A stretch of DNA of 64,000 nt. Origin: Craspedostauros australis. Lineage: Eukaryota; Bacillariophyta; Bacillariophyceae; Mastogloiales; Achnanthaceae. Shown here one piece after another: positions 39,901 through 49,183 of the stretch. A program made the position numbers and the translations under genes. The notes beneath the pieces are model-generated. The model was not told the DNA's origin. It saw only the letters and a list, made by a program, of their open reading frames with translations, and did not search any database. The stretch covers positions 1-64,000 of the forward strand of contig JAMXDE010000033.1 of the NCBI GenBank assembly GCA_026770025.1, in the 5' to 3' direction. The stretch's first letter is position 1. The number at the start of each line of letters is the position of its first letter.

Positions 39901-42900
39901 CCAAGCCCCATCGACCCACCAGAATCCAAACAACGCCAATCAGTGCCCGAACAGCTGATCAACCTGGCGACCTTCTCTCCGCAAACATACGCGGTATGTG
40001 ACGGAGGCGCACAATGCTGCGTTATCGGGAACAAGGACCGGGTCTGGAAGATTGACTACTTCTACCCGCATCGGACGTACAACATCGTCGGTGCCGTGGC
40101 CAGCACGATGAGGAAGAACAACCTCGCGGTGGTAGACGCAAGTATCAAGGCCAGGACCAGAGAAGGCAACGAAGTGATCCTCCGGATCTACGAAGCCGCT
40201 CTGAACGTCGACAGTCGGGTGACGCTGTTATCCGACCACCAAATTCGGGCCAGTGGAGCCGTCCTCGATACGGTTTCGTCGGAACACCGGGCATCGTTCG
40301 CGACACCAGGCACGGGCCGACAATGCCTAATGCCTGACGAAGACACGACGATCAACTTGGAGATGCGAGACGCGCTGATGACATTCGACGTATTCCCCAT
40401 CATGGAGGACGATGAGGATCTGCCCACCTATGACATCACCCCAAAGCAAGGATGGAACCCTTCAGATCACCAAGGAGGACACGTATGCAACGTGCCCATG
40501 GGTTGCTACCTTACCAGGGACCCAATTGGAGGAGACAAGGTTGTCGACTGGGATGACCAACCTGATGCACCGCGTGACGCTGGAGCAATGGATCCAAGCG
40601 CCCACAACGCATCGAAGGATCCCACGGAACCCAGGACACGCCAGGCCATAGACGGTATCCCGAATAATCCCATGGAAGGACGAGAACCCATGGACCCCAA
40701 CGCCCATCACCCAGATGAGCACGCCACAGGAGACCCCAACCGTGTACACGAGGAGTACCCCAAGGTGGACGCATTCCTTGACACCCTAAGTCTCGAGGAG
40801 CTCATCGGAATGTCACATGCAATTGACACGGTAACATTCGCGAAATCGGCTACCGACACTGCCACCTCGATCCAAGGCACCCTTTTCGACATGGTGGACA
40901 ATCTCTCCGCGGGAGACATCGACCACCTATACAGGGAGCTGGGCATCGATCGCGAGGCCAACGCAGTAGGAACGGACCAAATAGGATACATCAAGCCAAC
41001 CGACGTTCCATCGACAAAGGTATCAGATCCAGATGACAAGGCTGACAGCGTCATCTCATCCTTACACTCGGTAGGATCCGAACCGGCGTTCCAGAGAAAT
41101 CGGGAGACTTTTCGTATCCCCAACGAGATCGGCGTGACCAAGGCAACACGTGTCGATACCCTCCGGGGAGACCCGCGAAGCGCACCTGAATTCCACGGGC
41201 ACACCAAGGGCGAGAAACCCGCTGGGATTGACGACCCGGGAAAGGACAATCCCATGGACACCATGGACCGACACCCTGCGGAAGCTATGACCGAGTACAG
41301 CCACCAAGGGTTCCCGTTCCGAGCTAAATGGAAGTCCATCGATCTTCACAAGATCCGACCGTACCTTGGGTACCTACCCACGCACGTGATCAAGCAGACC
41401 CTCGCCAGAACCACGCAACTCATGCGGGCAGTGATCACTTACCCTATGCGAAGGCATAAGAAGTCCAGATTCGAGTGGATGCGACGACAACGAATCCGGG
41501 AGATCGTGGCGACGGACACCATATTCTCCAACGTCAAGTCTTTTGGAGACGGATACTCCATGGCGCAAATCTTCTACGGGACATCCTCCCACATGATCAA
41601 CGCATACGGCCTGAAGAAGAAAGAAGGAGTTTTCGTCGCCTTCCAGGATTTCATCAGGACAGAGGGTGCACCATGGGCTTTCCACAGCGACAACGCGAAG
41701 GAACAGACCGGAGAGAAGGTCCTCAAGCTTCTTAGGGACCTCCACATCAAATCAAGGTTGACAGAACCGCACAACCAGCAACAGAACCCGGCCGAGCACA
41801 ACGCCATCCTGTACATGAAACGATGTGTCACGACGCTCATTGACCGGACAGGGGCACCACCAAAAGCATGGTTCCACGCTTTCCGATACATGTGCTACGT
41901 GCACAACCATACATCAGACCCGTCCCTACGGTACGCAATCCCATACACCGTACGACACGGAGAAACCGTCGACATCTCTGCGCTCTTGACTTTCCAATTC
42001 TACGAGAAGGTCTTGTACCATGACCCCAACGCTACCTTCCCGAATTCGAAGGAGAAGTCAGGATACTGGCTCGGCGTGGCAGAGTCCCATGGGGATTTCC
42101 TCACCTACCACGTGCTGGATGACGAATCTCGACGTGTACTGGTACGGAGCGTGGTCCGCCCCTTCAGGAAGGGTATAAACAACAACAGGCGTGTCACCTT
42201 CGACCAAGACATGGACCCCGAGACAGATAACCCCAGCACACGGACCCCGCTGGAACTGTCTGGTACCCCGCAAGGGTGGAAGACCAAGACCCCACCTAAA
42301 AGAGGGTATGCGGCGACGGCCAAGACGACGCACCCACGGGCATGGGAGAACAAGACCGACAAACCGACGCGACCCGCCGGGATCCCAGACTCAGGGGAGG
42401 CACGGAACACAGGACCCGTCACCCGATCCCAAACGCTAACCAAGCGGACAGCGAAGGCACCCACGACGCGTGCCACCGAGAAGGACAAACCGCGAACGAG
42501 CCGCGATACGCCAGACAGGGGAGACTCTGACCCAGGATCTTCGTACCTTCCATGTTCGTCGGGACCACCATCATACCAACGCATGGATGACGGCCCCAAA
42601 GAAAGGGGAGGGAATAAGAGGACCAAGCAAAACAAACGGTCCGTTTTGTCCACAGGCACCAGGAAAGGCATCCCATGGAAGAACATCGTCCATGGAACGA
42701 TCAGATCCATAATCCAGACCATCGCAGCGGATCCAGTCACGACAGGCGTGAACACCGCGCCACCGCAAAGGGTACCCACCCTAACAAACCATCCAGGGAA
42801 CCCGAGGCAGAACCCACCAGGATGCAACACGGGCATCCCATGGGACACGACATCCATCTCCTTTGCCTGCAACCTGACAGCAACAGAAGTCAACCAACTC

Positions 42901-45900
42901 GCATACCTGGCCCAATGTGACCAGTACACCGAAAGAGACAACTTCATCCTCGATGGAAGGAACCTCAACTGGAAGGCAAAGAGAATCACTCGTCACCACC
43001 ACGAGACACGAGAGGACGGAACCACCGAAGCAATCCTAGAGATCCTATGGATGAACGGAATGCGATCATGGTGCAGGATGGGAGACCTAAGGGCCCAACA
43101 GCCAGACATCATCATCGAATACACCGAGCAGAACCACCTACAGGACCAGAAAGGGTTCGAATGGGTGGAACTCCACAGAGCAAGGAACCAGCACATGCGA
43201 ACAATGCTAGCCACCAAACTGGCAAACCACCGCCCAGGAAACAAGTACAAGTTCGGCACCCTGGTACCCAATAGCCTGAAACACGCCATGGCTATCGACA
43301 GGCTCAACGGAAACGGACTCTGGAGCGAAGCTATCAACAAGGAACTGGACCAGATCAAACGGTTGGGGACCTTCAGACAACCAAGACCGAACAAAGCACT
43401 CGATGGGTACACCAAGATCCCATACCACATCGTCTACGACGTGAAGTTCGATCTACGTCGAAAGGCAAGACTGGTGGCAAACGGGAACAAGACGTCCCCA
43501 CCAACAGAAGATGTATACTCAGGAGTGGTAGCATCAGACACCATCCGAATCGCCTTCGCCATCGCAGCAGCCAACGGACTAAGAGCATACGCCGGCGACG
43601 TAGGGAACGCGTTCCTATACGCCGACACCCTCGAGAAATGCTACATCCGAGCAGGCCCTGAATTCGGTAACCTCGAAGGCAAACCCCTCATCATCCAAAA
43701 GGGACTCTACGGCCTGAGGACATCCAGCGCGAGGTTTCACGAACACTTCGCGGACACCCTCCGAACCATGGGATTCCTACCCTCCAAGGCCGACAATGAC
43801 ATCTACACCCGAGAAGCCGACGACCACTACGAGATGATCACTACATACGTGGATGACGTACTGGTCTTCAGTAAGGACCCCATCCCAATCATCGACGACC
43901 TCAAGAAACGGTACACCATGAAACAATGCGGTGACCCAGAGTACTACCTTGGCGGGAACATCGTCGACCTTCCCAAGAACTGGAAGGACAGGGGAGTCAA
44001 CATCGGACTCTCAGCCCAGACGTATATCGGAAATGTCATCAAACGAGTGGAGCAACTAGTAGGGAAGACAATCCCGAAGGCATCCACCCCCATGGTAGAG
44101 GCCTGTCACCCAGAAAGTGACACCTCGGACTTCACAAGCGCTGAAGACGCCAGGACCTACCGATCGATACTGGGTTGCCTCAATTGGGTCGTGACCCTCG
44201 GGAGGCTGGACATCCAATACGCCACGACGACGATGGCACGGTTCGCCATGGCACCAAGGGAAGGACACCTCTTGACCATCCAACGTATCATTGGGTACCT
44301 CAAAGGTCGAGAAAGGGGAGCCATTCTCTGCGACCCCAACCCAGTGGACCACATGAACATCGACACCACCCTCTCAAGCCATTGGAGAGAATTCTACCCT
44401 ACCGCATCAGAGGTCACCCCCGTATCAGTACCAACACCAAAAGGGAAACCGGTACAAATCACGTGTTACGTGGACGCCGACCATGGCCATGACCAGGTCA
44501 CACGGAAATCAATGACGGGCGTGGTTCTACTGATCAACAACACCATCGTCAAAACCATCTGCAAGCGACAGAACACAGTGGAGACATCAACCTACGGATC
44601 CGAATTGGTAGCCGCCAGGATAGCTACCGAGGCGGTCACAGGCCTGCGATACATGCTGAGAGATCTCGGAGTCCCCATCGACGGACCCGCAATCATGCTC
44701 GGAGACAACAAAGCGGTGGTACTCAATACTACGGTTCCATCCTCAACGCTGAAGAAGAAACACTGCTCATTGGCCTTTCACCAAATCCGGGAATGCATCG
44801 CCGCTGGAATCATTGTGTTCGCCCACATTGCGTCAGTTGACAACATCGCCGACATACTCACCAAGCCTCTTTCCAAAACACCATTCCACCACATCACGTC
44901 GAGAACGATATTCCGGAACTCAATCCATGAGTCCGGATACCACAGCGAGACCATATCACAAGCCATAACGAAGAGCAGGACGACCAGAGCAGACGATGAT
45001 CCCGATATATTGGCCACGGAAACGCAAGAACCATCACTACCGAAGGAAGAACACACTATGAGCGTGAACATGGCAAGGTACCAACAGACCTCCATGAAGT
45101 ACAGCCCGACATCAAAAACCCTTCGGCTAACCAGAACCCAACGAGAACCGAACCCCCTCGGAACGGCACAAAGGAAATCACCCAGAACCATCAAGCGCAC
45201 CAAGAGCACACCGGCCTCGACCAACCGCCAACAGACGCGAAATTCCAATGTCGTATACGACATGACCGACAACCGTAACACGAATCAGAACCACGAGCCA
45301 GCCGGCGCGCCAACCGCCAATTTCACGATCCGGCGTGGCGACACACCACCATCAGCCCTCACAGACGAATTCAGCGCACTATCGAGTATCAACCCCTCAT
45401 GTGGAAGCGACGTCCTCTACTACCCAAGAGACATGCTGGAGACAGGGCCCATCATGCCAAGGAACCAATCACACGTCGCCACATCGACCAAGTTCCGGAA
45501 ACCGCCACCTGGAGTCACCATGCCAGCCATCAAAGAAGGCAACTGTGAAACTTCCTTCCACACGGGCCTGACACCTCGGGCTTTCGTCACACCTGAGCAC
45601 GAAACATACAGGTGCGACATGCTGATCGCTGATCTCCAAGAAGACCTGGCACGGAACGCGACCGCACCCTCTATTGCATTCCGCGACATGAACATGCTTT
45701 CACCACAAAAACGGAGCCGCCACAACCAGGACCCCAGACACAACCTCTCCCCATTCCAGACAAGGACACGCAAGATGACATTCCCGAAGTACTCCCCGTT
45801 CTACAAGGGCATCCATTGTCCCGTCCCCGGATCCAGAGTGCTATATCCCGCAGGAAAGAAGGGACCCTTCCAAGGAATCGTCGTCGGATACAGTGGCCGC

Positions 45901-47529
45901 AGAGTCCGAATCTTCTGCACGAAGGGAAACGAGAACACACCAGCCGGCCGTGTTTCCCACGTAGAGAAACAATCCATCTACCCCCTCACCCTCTCCGAGT
46001 ACCTGGATGACAACCTCCAAACCACCGAGGTCCTCAGCATCGCCATAGCCGATGGCCAGTGCTTCTACCCCGCTCAAGACGGCGCATGGGCCGAACTAAC
46101 CGACGAGTTCCGCGCGATCATGCGGAAGCCATCCATATGCCACTTCTTCAAGGTGAGGAAGAACCGGATCCCAATCATCCTCACACGAGCAAGGAAGGCA
46201 CGAATGGTCCGGAAACAAAGCGACACCCTCGCCACCAACTTCGCACGAGAGAAGAAAGCACTCGCGAACGAGCCTTTTCCCCCTTCCGATGATGATGAGA
46301 TGGTCAATGGGATACCATCCCTCGAAGATACCCGTCCCAGTCTCGAAGAGGGAGAGACACCAGAAGGCAGGTTCCTGGATGAGATCCCTGACGGATTCTT
46401 CGACGAGAAGATGACCGCAGAAGAAGCCAGCCACCAGGAGTCTGAATCAGAGGCGCACCACGATGGAGACCAAGAATCGCAGGACCCAGGAAGCGTGATT
46501 GACGTGGAAGCAGAGATCGCGAGTGGAGCGGTGATCAGCCATCCCAGACCTCCCGTCAGACGATCATCACGACCATCACCGGCGTCCAAAATCTTGACCG
46601 CCACGCGAGATGGACAAGGGTATACCGACAAGGTACGCCCAAAGCCCATGATCCCAACCGACCATTCCGTGGACAGTGCGTCCATCCCAGAGCCCGGCGA
46701 CAGTGACGATTCTGGGTCCATCTACCGACCAGAAGGCAAGCCGATCAAACGGAACCAAGCGTCGCGACGACCCAGCTCTGGAACCAACAGCAAGCAAAGC
46801 AATCGCCCCAAAAGAGAGGGGCTCTTCGACGAATCCGAGGACTCCACCATTTCCTCGGGAATGTCGGGAATCAAGACGATCAAACAGGTCAGGTCCGCCA
46901 AGAAAACCACGAGTGGGACCATCAACGCGAAGAAAGCTCCCACCACGGCCGCGGAGAATCCTCCCGAGGCAGCAGAGCCGATGCCTCCCATAACCCAAGA
47001 CGAACAACCAGAGCCTCCTACACTACCGGAGGAACCAATCGATGACGACGTACCGGTAGCAACCGCGTACCCGGCACCTGTGATCCACAATGAGGATGCG
47101 GACGCCAACACTCGCAGTTTTCCCATCCTGAACCATCCCCTACCATTGACTCCCAACACTCCGGAGACCAGCAACGCTAACAAGAGGGCCCGGACGGAGC
47201 CCCGACCAGCGATTGCATACCCATCGCCACGACGTCTTCGGTCTGGATACATCATGTCCAGCAACCATGGACCAGCGATGATGCAACCATCCATGTTCCA
47301 GATGCCCCACGACCCCACAGCTCAGATCAAGGCCGTCCTCCAAAACGACGAGAGGACTCCTATGGTCATCCAAACCCTCGCTGATATCCTTTTCCGCGGA
47401 GGGTTTGACCACATCAACCAAGTCCAGCAGGTCAGCATCACCTCCTCGTTGAATGAGGCATTGGAGACCATGCTCACCAACCGCCACCAACGCCGCGGCT
47501 TCTACGACAACAACGAACAGCCCGAATGA
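36901..47529 (+). CDS. Giant Ty1/copia polyprotein (3542 aa)
   Basis: One frame more than twice the usual copia length (~1300-1600 aa). In order: a ~230-residue N-terminal part; a long Pro/Gly/Asn/His low-complexity stretch (~230-590); a gag-like helical domain (~600-830); an aspartic-protease-like segment (YAVCDGGAQC, ~1030); a spacer of ~400 residues; integrase core (ATDTIFSNVKS, AFHSDNAKE, NPAEHNAI, ~1500-1660); a low-complexity spacer; reverse transcriptase (VYSGVVASDTIR, TTYVDDVLVF, ~2110-2340); and RNase H (CYVDADHGHD, TYGSELVAAR, ~2515-2670). About 860 further residues follow with no counterpart in ordinary copia. Within them ~2960-3030 (SRVLYPAGKKGPFQGIVVGY) looks like a small SH3/Tudor-like barrel, and the last ~80 residues are helical. 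What the extension does is unknown. Confidence 0.92.
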   Translation: MTVTQRLQDSNRPPPKRSPGDRTEAFETLPADPKDPSLSAILDGTPGYPTTGPSSLSFVDIGVDFIEVTFRHPIIVDAWNRKERTNETEIVRHVHKTTWNAFTELGQEFRISIETAMIFDLFPTKTLAEEKTISQLLITIHEEATDMDPALVMFNLKHPDDVARNYETGLLIYHIGEWVRSIEVEEESTLESTLDAMFADTATTAKAMADFCRSERCGKRHHHKAWLDAIGEHKKALSNASATSISSGSEASTHRTGRDNDSHQGGTPSGLSLMLGGNTPHRTPPNFQNETQLSSIAKQGSQNTSPVIIDTRGTTPPNEDTEPGTDYDQRPGNDETVNVSDNRGPTGRNRLFPNVDPATIGDYNRNPTGAKVVTFAPETTAGGPGGTNAPRMNHPENDGNRPPHDRNPHPYHGPADTPASHGMGNYRNDNGHEPVNRNPAGNPPANHGTNRPHHDNHGPPINHGHNNGNPYGYPPNLGNQLPHGPPIPMYHGTHPGGFPPIGIPIPMGHFPHGAGGFPMPQGAFTPVGPPHPGYPPRPPAYGYRPTDPNGGFGRHDPRNMGPNTPHGRHEPGYTPHRGSTRSEPPVAQAKLTKRRPIPDSAKFTSDAASFQMVKHQIHAHLLGNDMAYLINDQFRHRYHSQGIHAIKDHIDPVTGVPTTTSPEQVASDVRTLFAGLYSVFAGGPAHGLATRGLLNEDGILFWNELLNTYDNDWIRGMEVDSLMKRVHNFNPSRQDLGSYVKEIQDIFANVNFLATNPDQQVSDAQQRRTLLNHLIGCDDINVRTMVRSIERSPDMQSMGATCMYLISESARDNAVANNQRGSRSGKRRIFKATAETNQDQGESNTEMVINAISKKLQEDPTFISQEVFDGLPEKVRRVIMKLRSSLRWARRNNDRNGSGFTRVEGKKEQEEPQPPASVKPPEKGEETNPHKQYGGVTHANLARYTAGSTEGSDSQDGNGSDLSSIDASELAKFLVDYGGHEKNGNDRLVKMITMSDSSDAPSPIDPPESKQRQSVPEQLINLATFSPQTYAVCDGGAQCCVIGNKDRVWKIDYFYPHRTYNIVGAVASTMRKNNLAVVDASIKARTREGNEVILRIYEAALNVDSRVTLLSDHQIRASGAVLDTVSSEHRASFATPGTGRQCLMPDEDTTINLEMRDALMTFDVFPIMEDDEDLPTYDITPKQGWNPSDHQGGHVCNVPMGCYLTRDPIGGDKVVDWDDQPDAPRDAGAMDPSAHNASKDPTEPRTRQAIDGIPNNPMEGREPMDPNAHHPDEHATGDPNRVHEEYPKVDAFLDTLSLEELIGMSHAIDTVTFAKSATDTATSIQGTLFDMVDNLSAGDIDHLYRELGIDREANAVGTDQIGYIKPTDVPSTKVSDPDDKADSVISSLHSVGSEPAFQRNRETFRIPNEIGVTKATRVDTLRGDPRSAPEFHGHTKGEKPAGIDDPGKDNPMDTMDRHPAEAMTEYSHQGFPFRAKWKSIDLHKIRPYLGYLPTHVIKQTLARTTQLMRAVITYPMRRHKKSRFEWMRRQRIREIVATDTIFSNVKSFGDGYSMAQIFYGTSSHMINAYGLKKKEGVFVAFQDFIRTEGAPWAFHSDNAKEQTGEKVLKLLRDLHIKSRLTEPHNQQQNPAEHNAILYMKRCVTTLIDRTGAPPKAWFHAFRYMCYVHNHTSDPSLRYAIPYTVRHGETVDISALLTFQFYEKVLYHDPNATFPNSKEKSGYWLGVAESHGDFLTYHVLDDESRRVLVRSVVRPFRKGINNNRRVTFDQDMDPETDNPSTRTPLELSGTPQGWKTKTPPKRGYAATAKTTHPRAWENKTDKPTRPAGIPDSGEARNTGPVTRSQTLTKRTAKAPTTRATEKDKPRTSRDTPDRGDSDPGSSYLPCSSGPPSYQRMDDGPKERGGNKRTKQNKRSVLSTGTRKGIPWKNIVHGTIRSIIQTIAADPVTTGVNTAPPQRVPTLTNHPGNPRQNPPGCNTGIPWDTTSISFACNLTATEVNQLAYLAQCDQYTERDNFILDGRNLNWKAKRITRHHHETREDGTTEAILEILWMNGMRSWCRMGDLRAQQPDIIIEYTEQNHLQDQKGFEWVELHRARNQHMRTMLATKLANHRPGNKYKFGTLVPNSLKHAMAIDRLNGNGLWSEAINKELDQIKRLGTFRQPRPNKALDGYTKIPYHIVYDVKFDLRRKARLVANGNKTSPPTEDVYSGVVASDTIRIAFAIAAANGLRAYAGDVGNAFLYADTLEKCYIRAGPEFGNLEGKPLIIQKGLYGLRTSSARFHEHFADTLRTMGFLPSKADNDIYTREADDHYEMITTYVDDVLVFSKDPIPIIDDLKKRYTMKQCGDPEYYLGGNIVDLPKNWKDRGVNIGLSAQTYIGNVIKRVEQLVGKTIPKASTPMVEACHPESDTSDFTSAEDARTYRSILGCLNWVVTLGRLDIQYATTTMARFAMAPREGHLLTIQRIIGYLKGRERGAILCDPNPVDHMNIDTTLSSHWREFYPTASEVTPVSVPTPKGKPVQITCYVDADHGHDQVTRKSMTGVVLLINNTIVKTICKRQNTVETSTYGSELVAARIATEAVTGLRYMLRDLGVPIDGPAIMLGDNKAVVLNTTVPSSTLKKKHCSLAFHQIRECIAAGIIVFAHIASVDNIADILTKPLSKTPFHHITSRTIFRNSIHESGYHSETISQAITKSRTTRADDDPDILATETQEPSLPKEEHTMSVNMARYQQTSMKYSPTSKTLRLTRTQREPNPLGTAQRKSPRTIKRTKSTPASTNRQQTRNSNVVYDMTDNRNTNQNHEPAGAPTANFTIRRGDTPPSALTDEFSALSSINPSCGSDVLYYPRDMLETGPIMPRNQSHVATSTKFRKPPPGVTMPAIKEGNCETSFHTGLTPRAFVTPEHETYRCDMLIADLQEDLARNATAPSIAFRDMNMLSPQKRSRHNQDPRHNLSPFQTRTRKMTFPKYSPFYKGIHCPVPGSRVLYPAGKKGPFQGIVVGYSGRRVRIFCTKGNENTPAGRVSHVEKQSIYPLTLSEYLDDNLQTTEVLSIAIADGQCFYPAQDGAWAELTDEFRAIMRKPSICHFFKVRKNRIPIILTRARKARMVRKQSDTLATNFAREKKALANEPFPPSDDDEMVNGIPSLEDTRPSLEEGETPEGRFLDEIPDGFFDEKMTAEEASHQESESEAHHDGDQESQDPGSVIDVEAEIASGAVISHPRPPVRRSSRPSPASKILTATRDGQGYTDKVRPKPMIPTDHSVDSASIPEPGDSDDSGSIYRPEGKPIKRNQASRRPSSGTNSKQSNRPKREGLFDESEDSTISSGMSGIKTIKQVRSAKKTTSGTINAKKAPTTAAENPPEAAEPMPPITQDEQPEPPTLPEEPIDDDVPVATAYPAPVIHNEDADANTRSFPILNHPLPLTPNTPETSNANKRARTEPRPAIAYPSPRRLRSGYIMSSNHGPAMMQPSMFQMPHDPTAQIKAVLQNDERTPMVIQTLADILFRGGFDHINQVQQVSITSSLNEALETMLTNRHQRRGFYDNNEQPE

Positions 47530-47598
47530 AGCCCGCTCGCCGCCATCTTGGGCGGCGGAACAAACCACACTATGATTAGCTTTCTTGCTTTCAGTCAA

Positions 47599-47616
47599 CT
47601 CACGTTTCAACGTGAG
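47599..47616. repeat. Perfect hairpin near the 3' LTR of the large Ty1/copia element
   Basis: CTCACGTT, TC, AACGTGAG: 8-bp perfect arms, 11 bp before the 3' LTR and next to the purine-rich tract. The other Ty1/copia element has a related ACACGTTTTAAAACGTGT palindrome at its opposite LTR junction. Confidence 0.7.
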
Positions 47617-47627
47617 ATGAAGGGGAG

Positions 47628-48154
47628 TAATAGAGCTAAACTAGTAACCACCTTAGTGAGAGAGACTACGAATCATCCGACTCGCCTGCATTCCAGTTGG
47701 TCGAACAGACATTTCGCTGAACTCCACGTTTGGAGACAGATCCAGAACCTTGAAGCGGATCTTCGGAATTCGTGTCAGGGAACCAATGGGGTTCCGATAA
47801 CCAAGTTTCTGACACCCTCCATTGCCAAAACACCGACGCACGGAACTAAAGCCACAACAACGAGCACCATCGCCCGTTGTCTCTCACAGAACCCATACGA
47901 CGGATCTCGACCCACGGTACTTGGGCTACACAACCCACACGCATTGTCATACAGGACATCACAGGAGATTCCCCTCGAAGAGAAGAACCATAGCACTAAT
48001 CTCATAATCCGCACGTTTCTTCACCATCTACCAGTATTCTAATTGACTACTTGTGGAACAGAAGACTCTCGTCCGGATCGCTTGCCAGTCAAGCCTCTGC
48101 CTACAGCTAAAGAACAGCCAACAAGACAACAGCCATTACGTTTGGGCTCTATTA
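47628..48154 (+). repeat. 3' LTR of the large Ty1/copia element
   Basis: Pairs with 36329-36855; followed by the second copy of the target duplication CAGGA. Confidence 0.93.
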
Positions 48155-48760
48155 CAGGACAGGATGGAGAAAGATGAGTGAGATGCCAATACGACAGTTT
48201 GTGTGGATCCGTTCAACTGGAGATGCTCTTGAGACAGAGCTGTGAAAGTGTGGACGTGACGGTCTGAGGCGGAAAGGCGTCGTTGGTGATCTATTTTCAG
48301 CGTTGATGAGTGGTTTAAATGATACAGTTGGCATCGTCTGTGCGATTGTTGTTCGTGTCGTTTCTGGTTGTTACCGCTTCTGTTTTGTTGTTCTGTCGGT
48401 GTTGATTGGACACCATCTCTCCATGTATGGAGAGATGGCTATGAGATGCGGTAGATACGGATCATTGCGGGTTGGTGGAATGTCGAACGAGTATCGGCCG
48501 GACCCAAGGACGTGATGAAGCCCACCCAACACAGAAACCGATGTGGTGTTCGCCGACTCCATCCGATTGGCGGATGGGATGAGAGGGGTTCGCTCTCGTC
48601 AGGTCAGTCCACAATGACATTCTCACAAGAGCGCATGCTGCTTCGTATGCCGTGTTGACACTGTTGTGCTTCGCACACGGAGGCAGAGAACGTTATCACA
48701 ACATTCAGATTTATAGTGAAAGGTCCCAGAAAGAGACCCTGCTCCGGAACGTCTGTGGTG
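48155..48760. repeat. Duplicated non-coding block D, copy 1, right half
   Basis: Continues 35781-36328 after the Ty1/copia insertion. It matches ~51640-52110: GATGCCAATACGACAG(T/A)TTGTGTG, GAGACAGAG(C/A)TGTGAAAGTG, GGTG(G/T)AATGTCGAACGA(G/A)(T/A)ATCGG(C/A)C and CCCTGCTCC(G/T)GA. No conserved ORF. Confidence 0.75.
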
Positions 48761-49183
48761 GCGCCAACAAAGAAAATCCGCTGTGAGTGTCATGTGGAAC
48801 CGCACTCCAGGATGTCTCCGGGCGGCGAGCGCTATCGCCAGTCAACCGATTCTGTGGTTCGAGCTCTGGCTATTCCAAACCAGCGCAGATGGCACTAAAC
48901 TCGTCGAAGGCTGTCTCTATCAATGGCAGCACTGGAGAGCACTGAAGTACTTCGAGATGGACCTCGGATGTGCTCGGCTTAAATTTCACGAACCTTGGAA
49001 GATCGCAGCACAACTTCTCGTTTGTGGCGTCGTGCAATCGGGCAAATCGGGCATGGCCGATCTGTGGTCTCCTCGCCACCGTCGATGCCGCCGGGTGTGC
49101 ATCCAACTGTCCAGCTGTGGCGTACTTGAAGTGCCGTGTGTGCACATGCACTAATATACAAATGTTACTCTCTTATGTTGTCT
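48761..49183. other. No recognisable gene
   Basis: A plus-strand frame of 123 codons (48783-49154) overlaps minus frames of similar length with no domain. Includes the 3' flank of the minus-strand membrane-protein gene. Confidence 0.45.

Larger units (their letters stand above)
36329..48154 (+). mobile_element. Very large Ty1/copia LTR retrotransposon, looks whole
   Basis: An 11.8-kb element with two 527-bp LTRs that read as identical, each beginning TAATAGAG and ending CTCTATTA. These are 8-bp inverted ends of an unusual kind for LTR elements, which normally run TG...CA. The 5-bp target CAGGA is duplicated on both sides (36324-36328 and 48155-48159). A purine-rich tract AAGGGGAG abuts the right LTR. 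One frame spans almost all of the interior. It looks whole, with no visible breaks, and identical LTRs make it young. It lies inside block D; the paralogous D copy at 51.6 kb lacks it. Confidence 0.93.
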
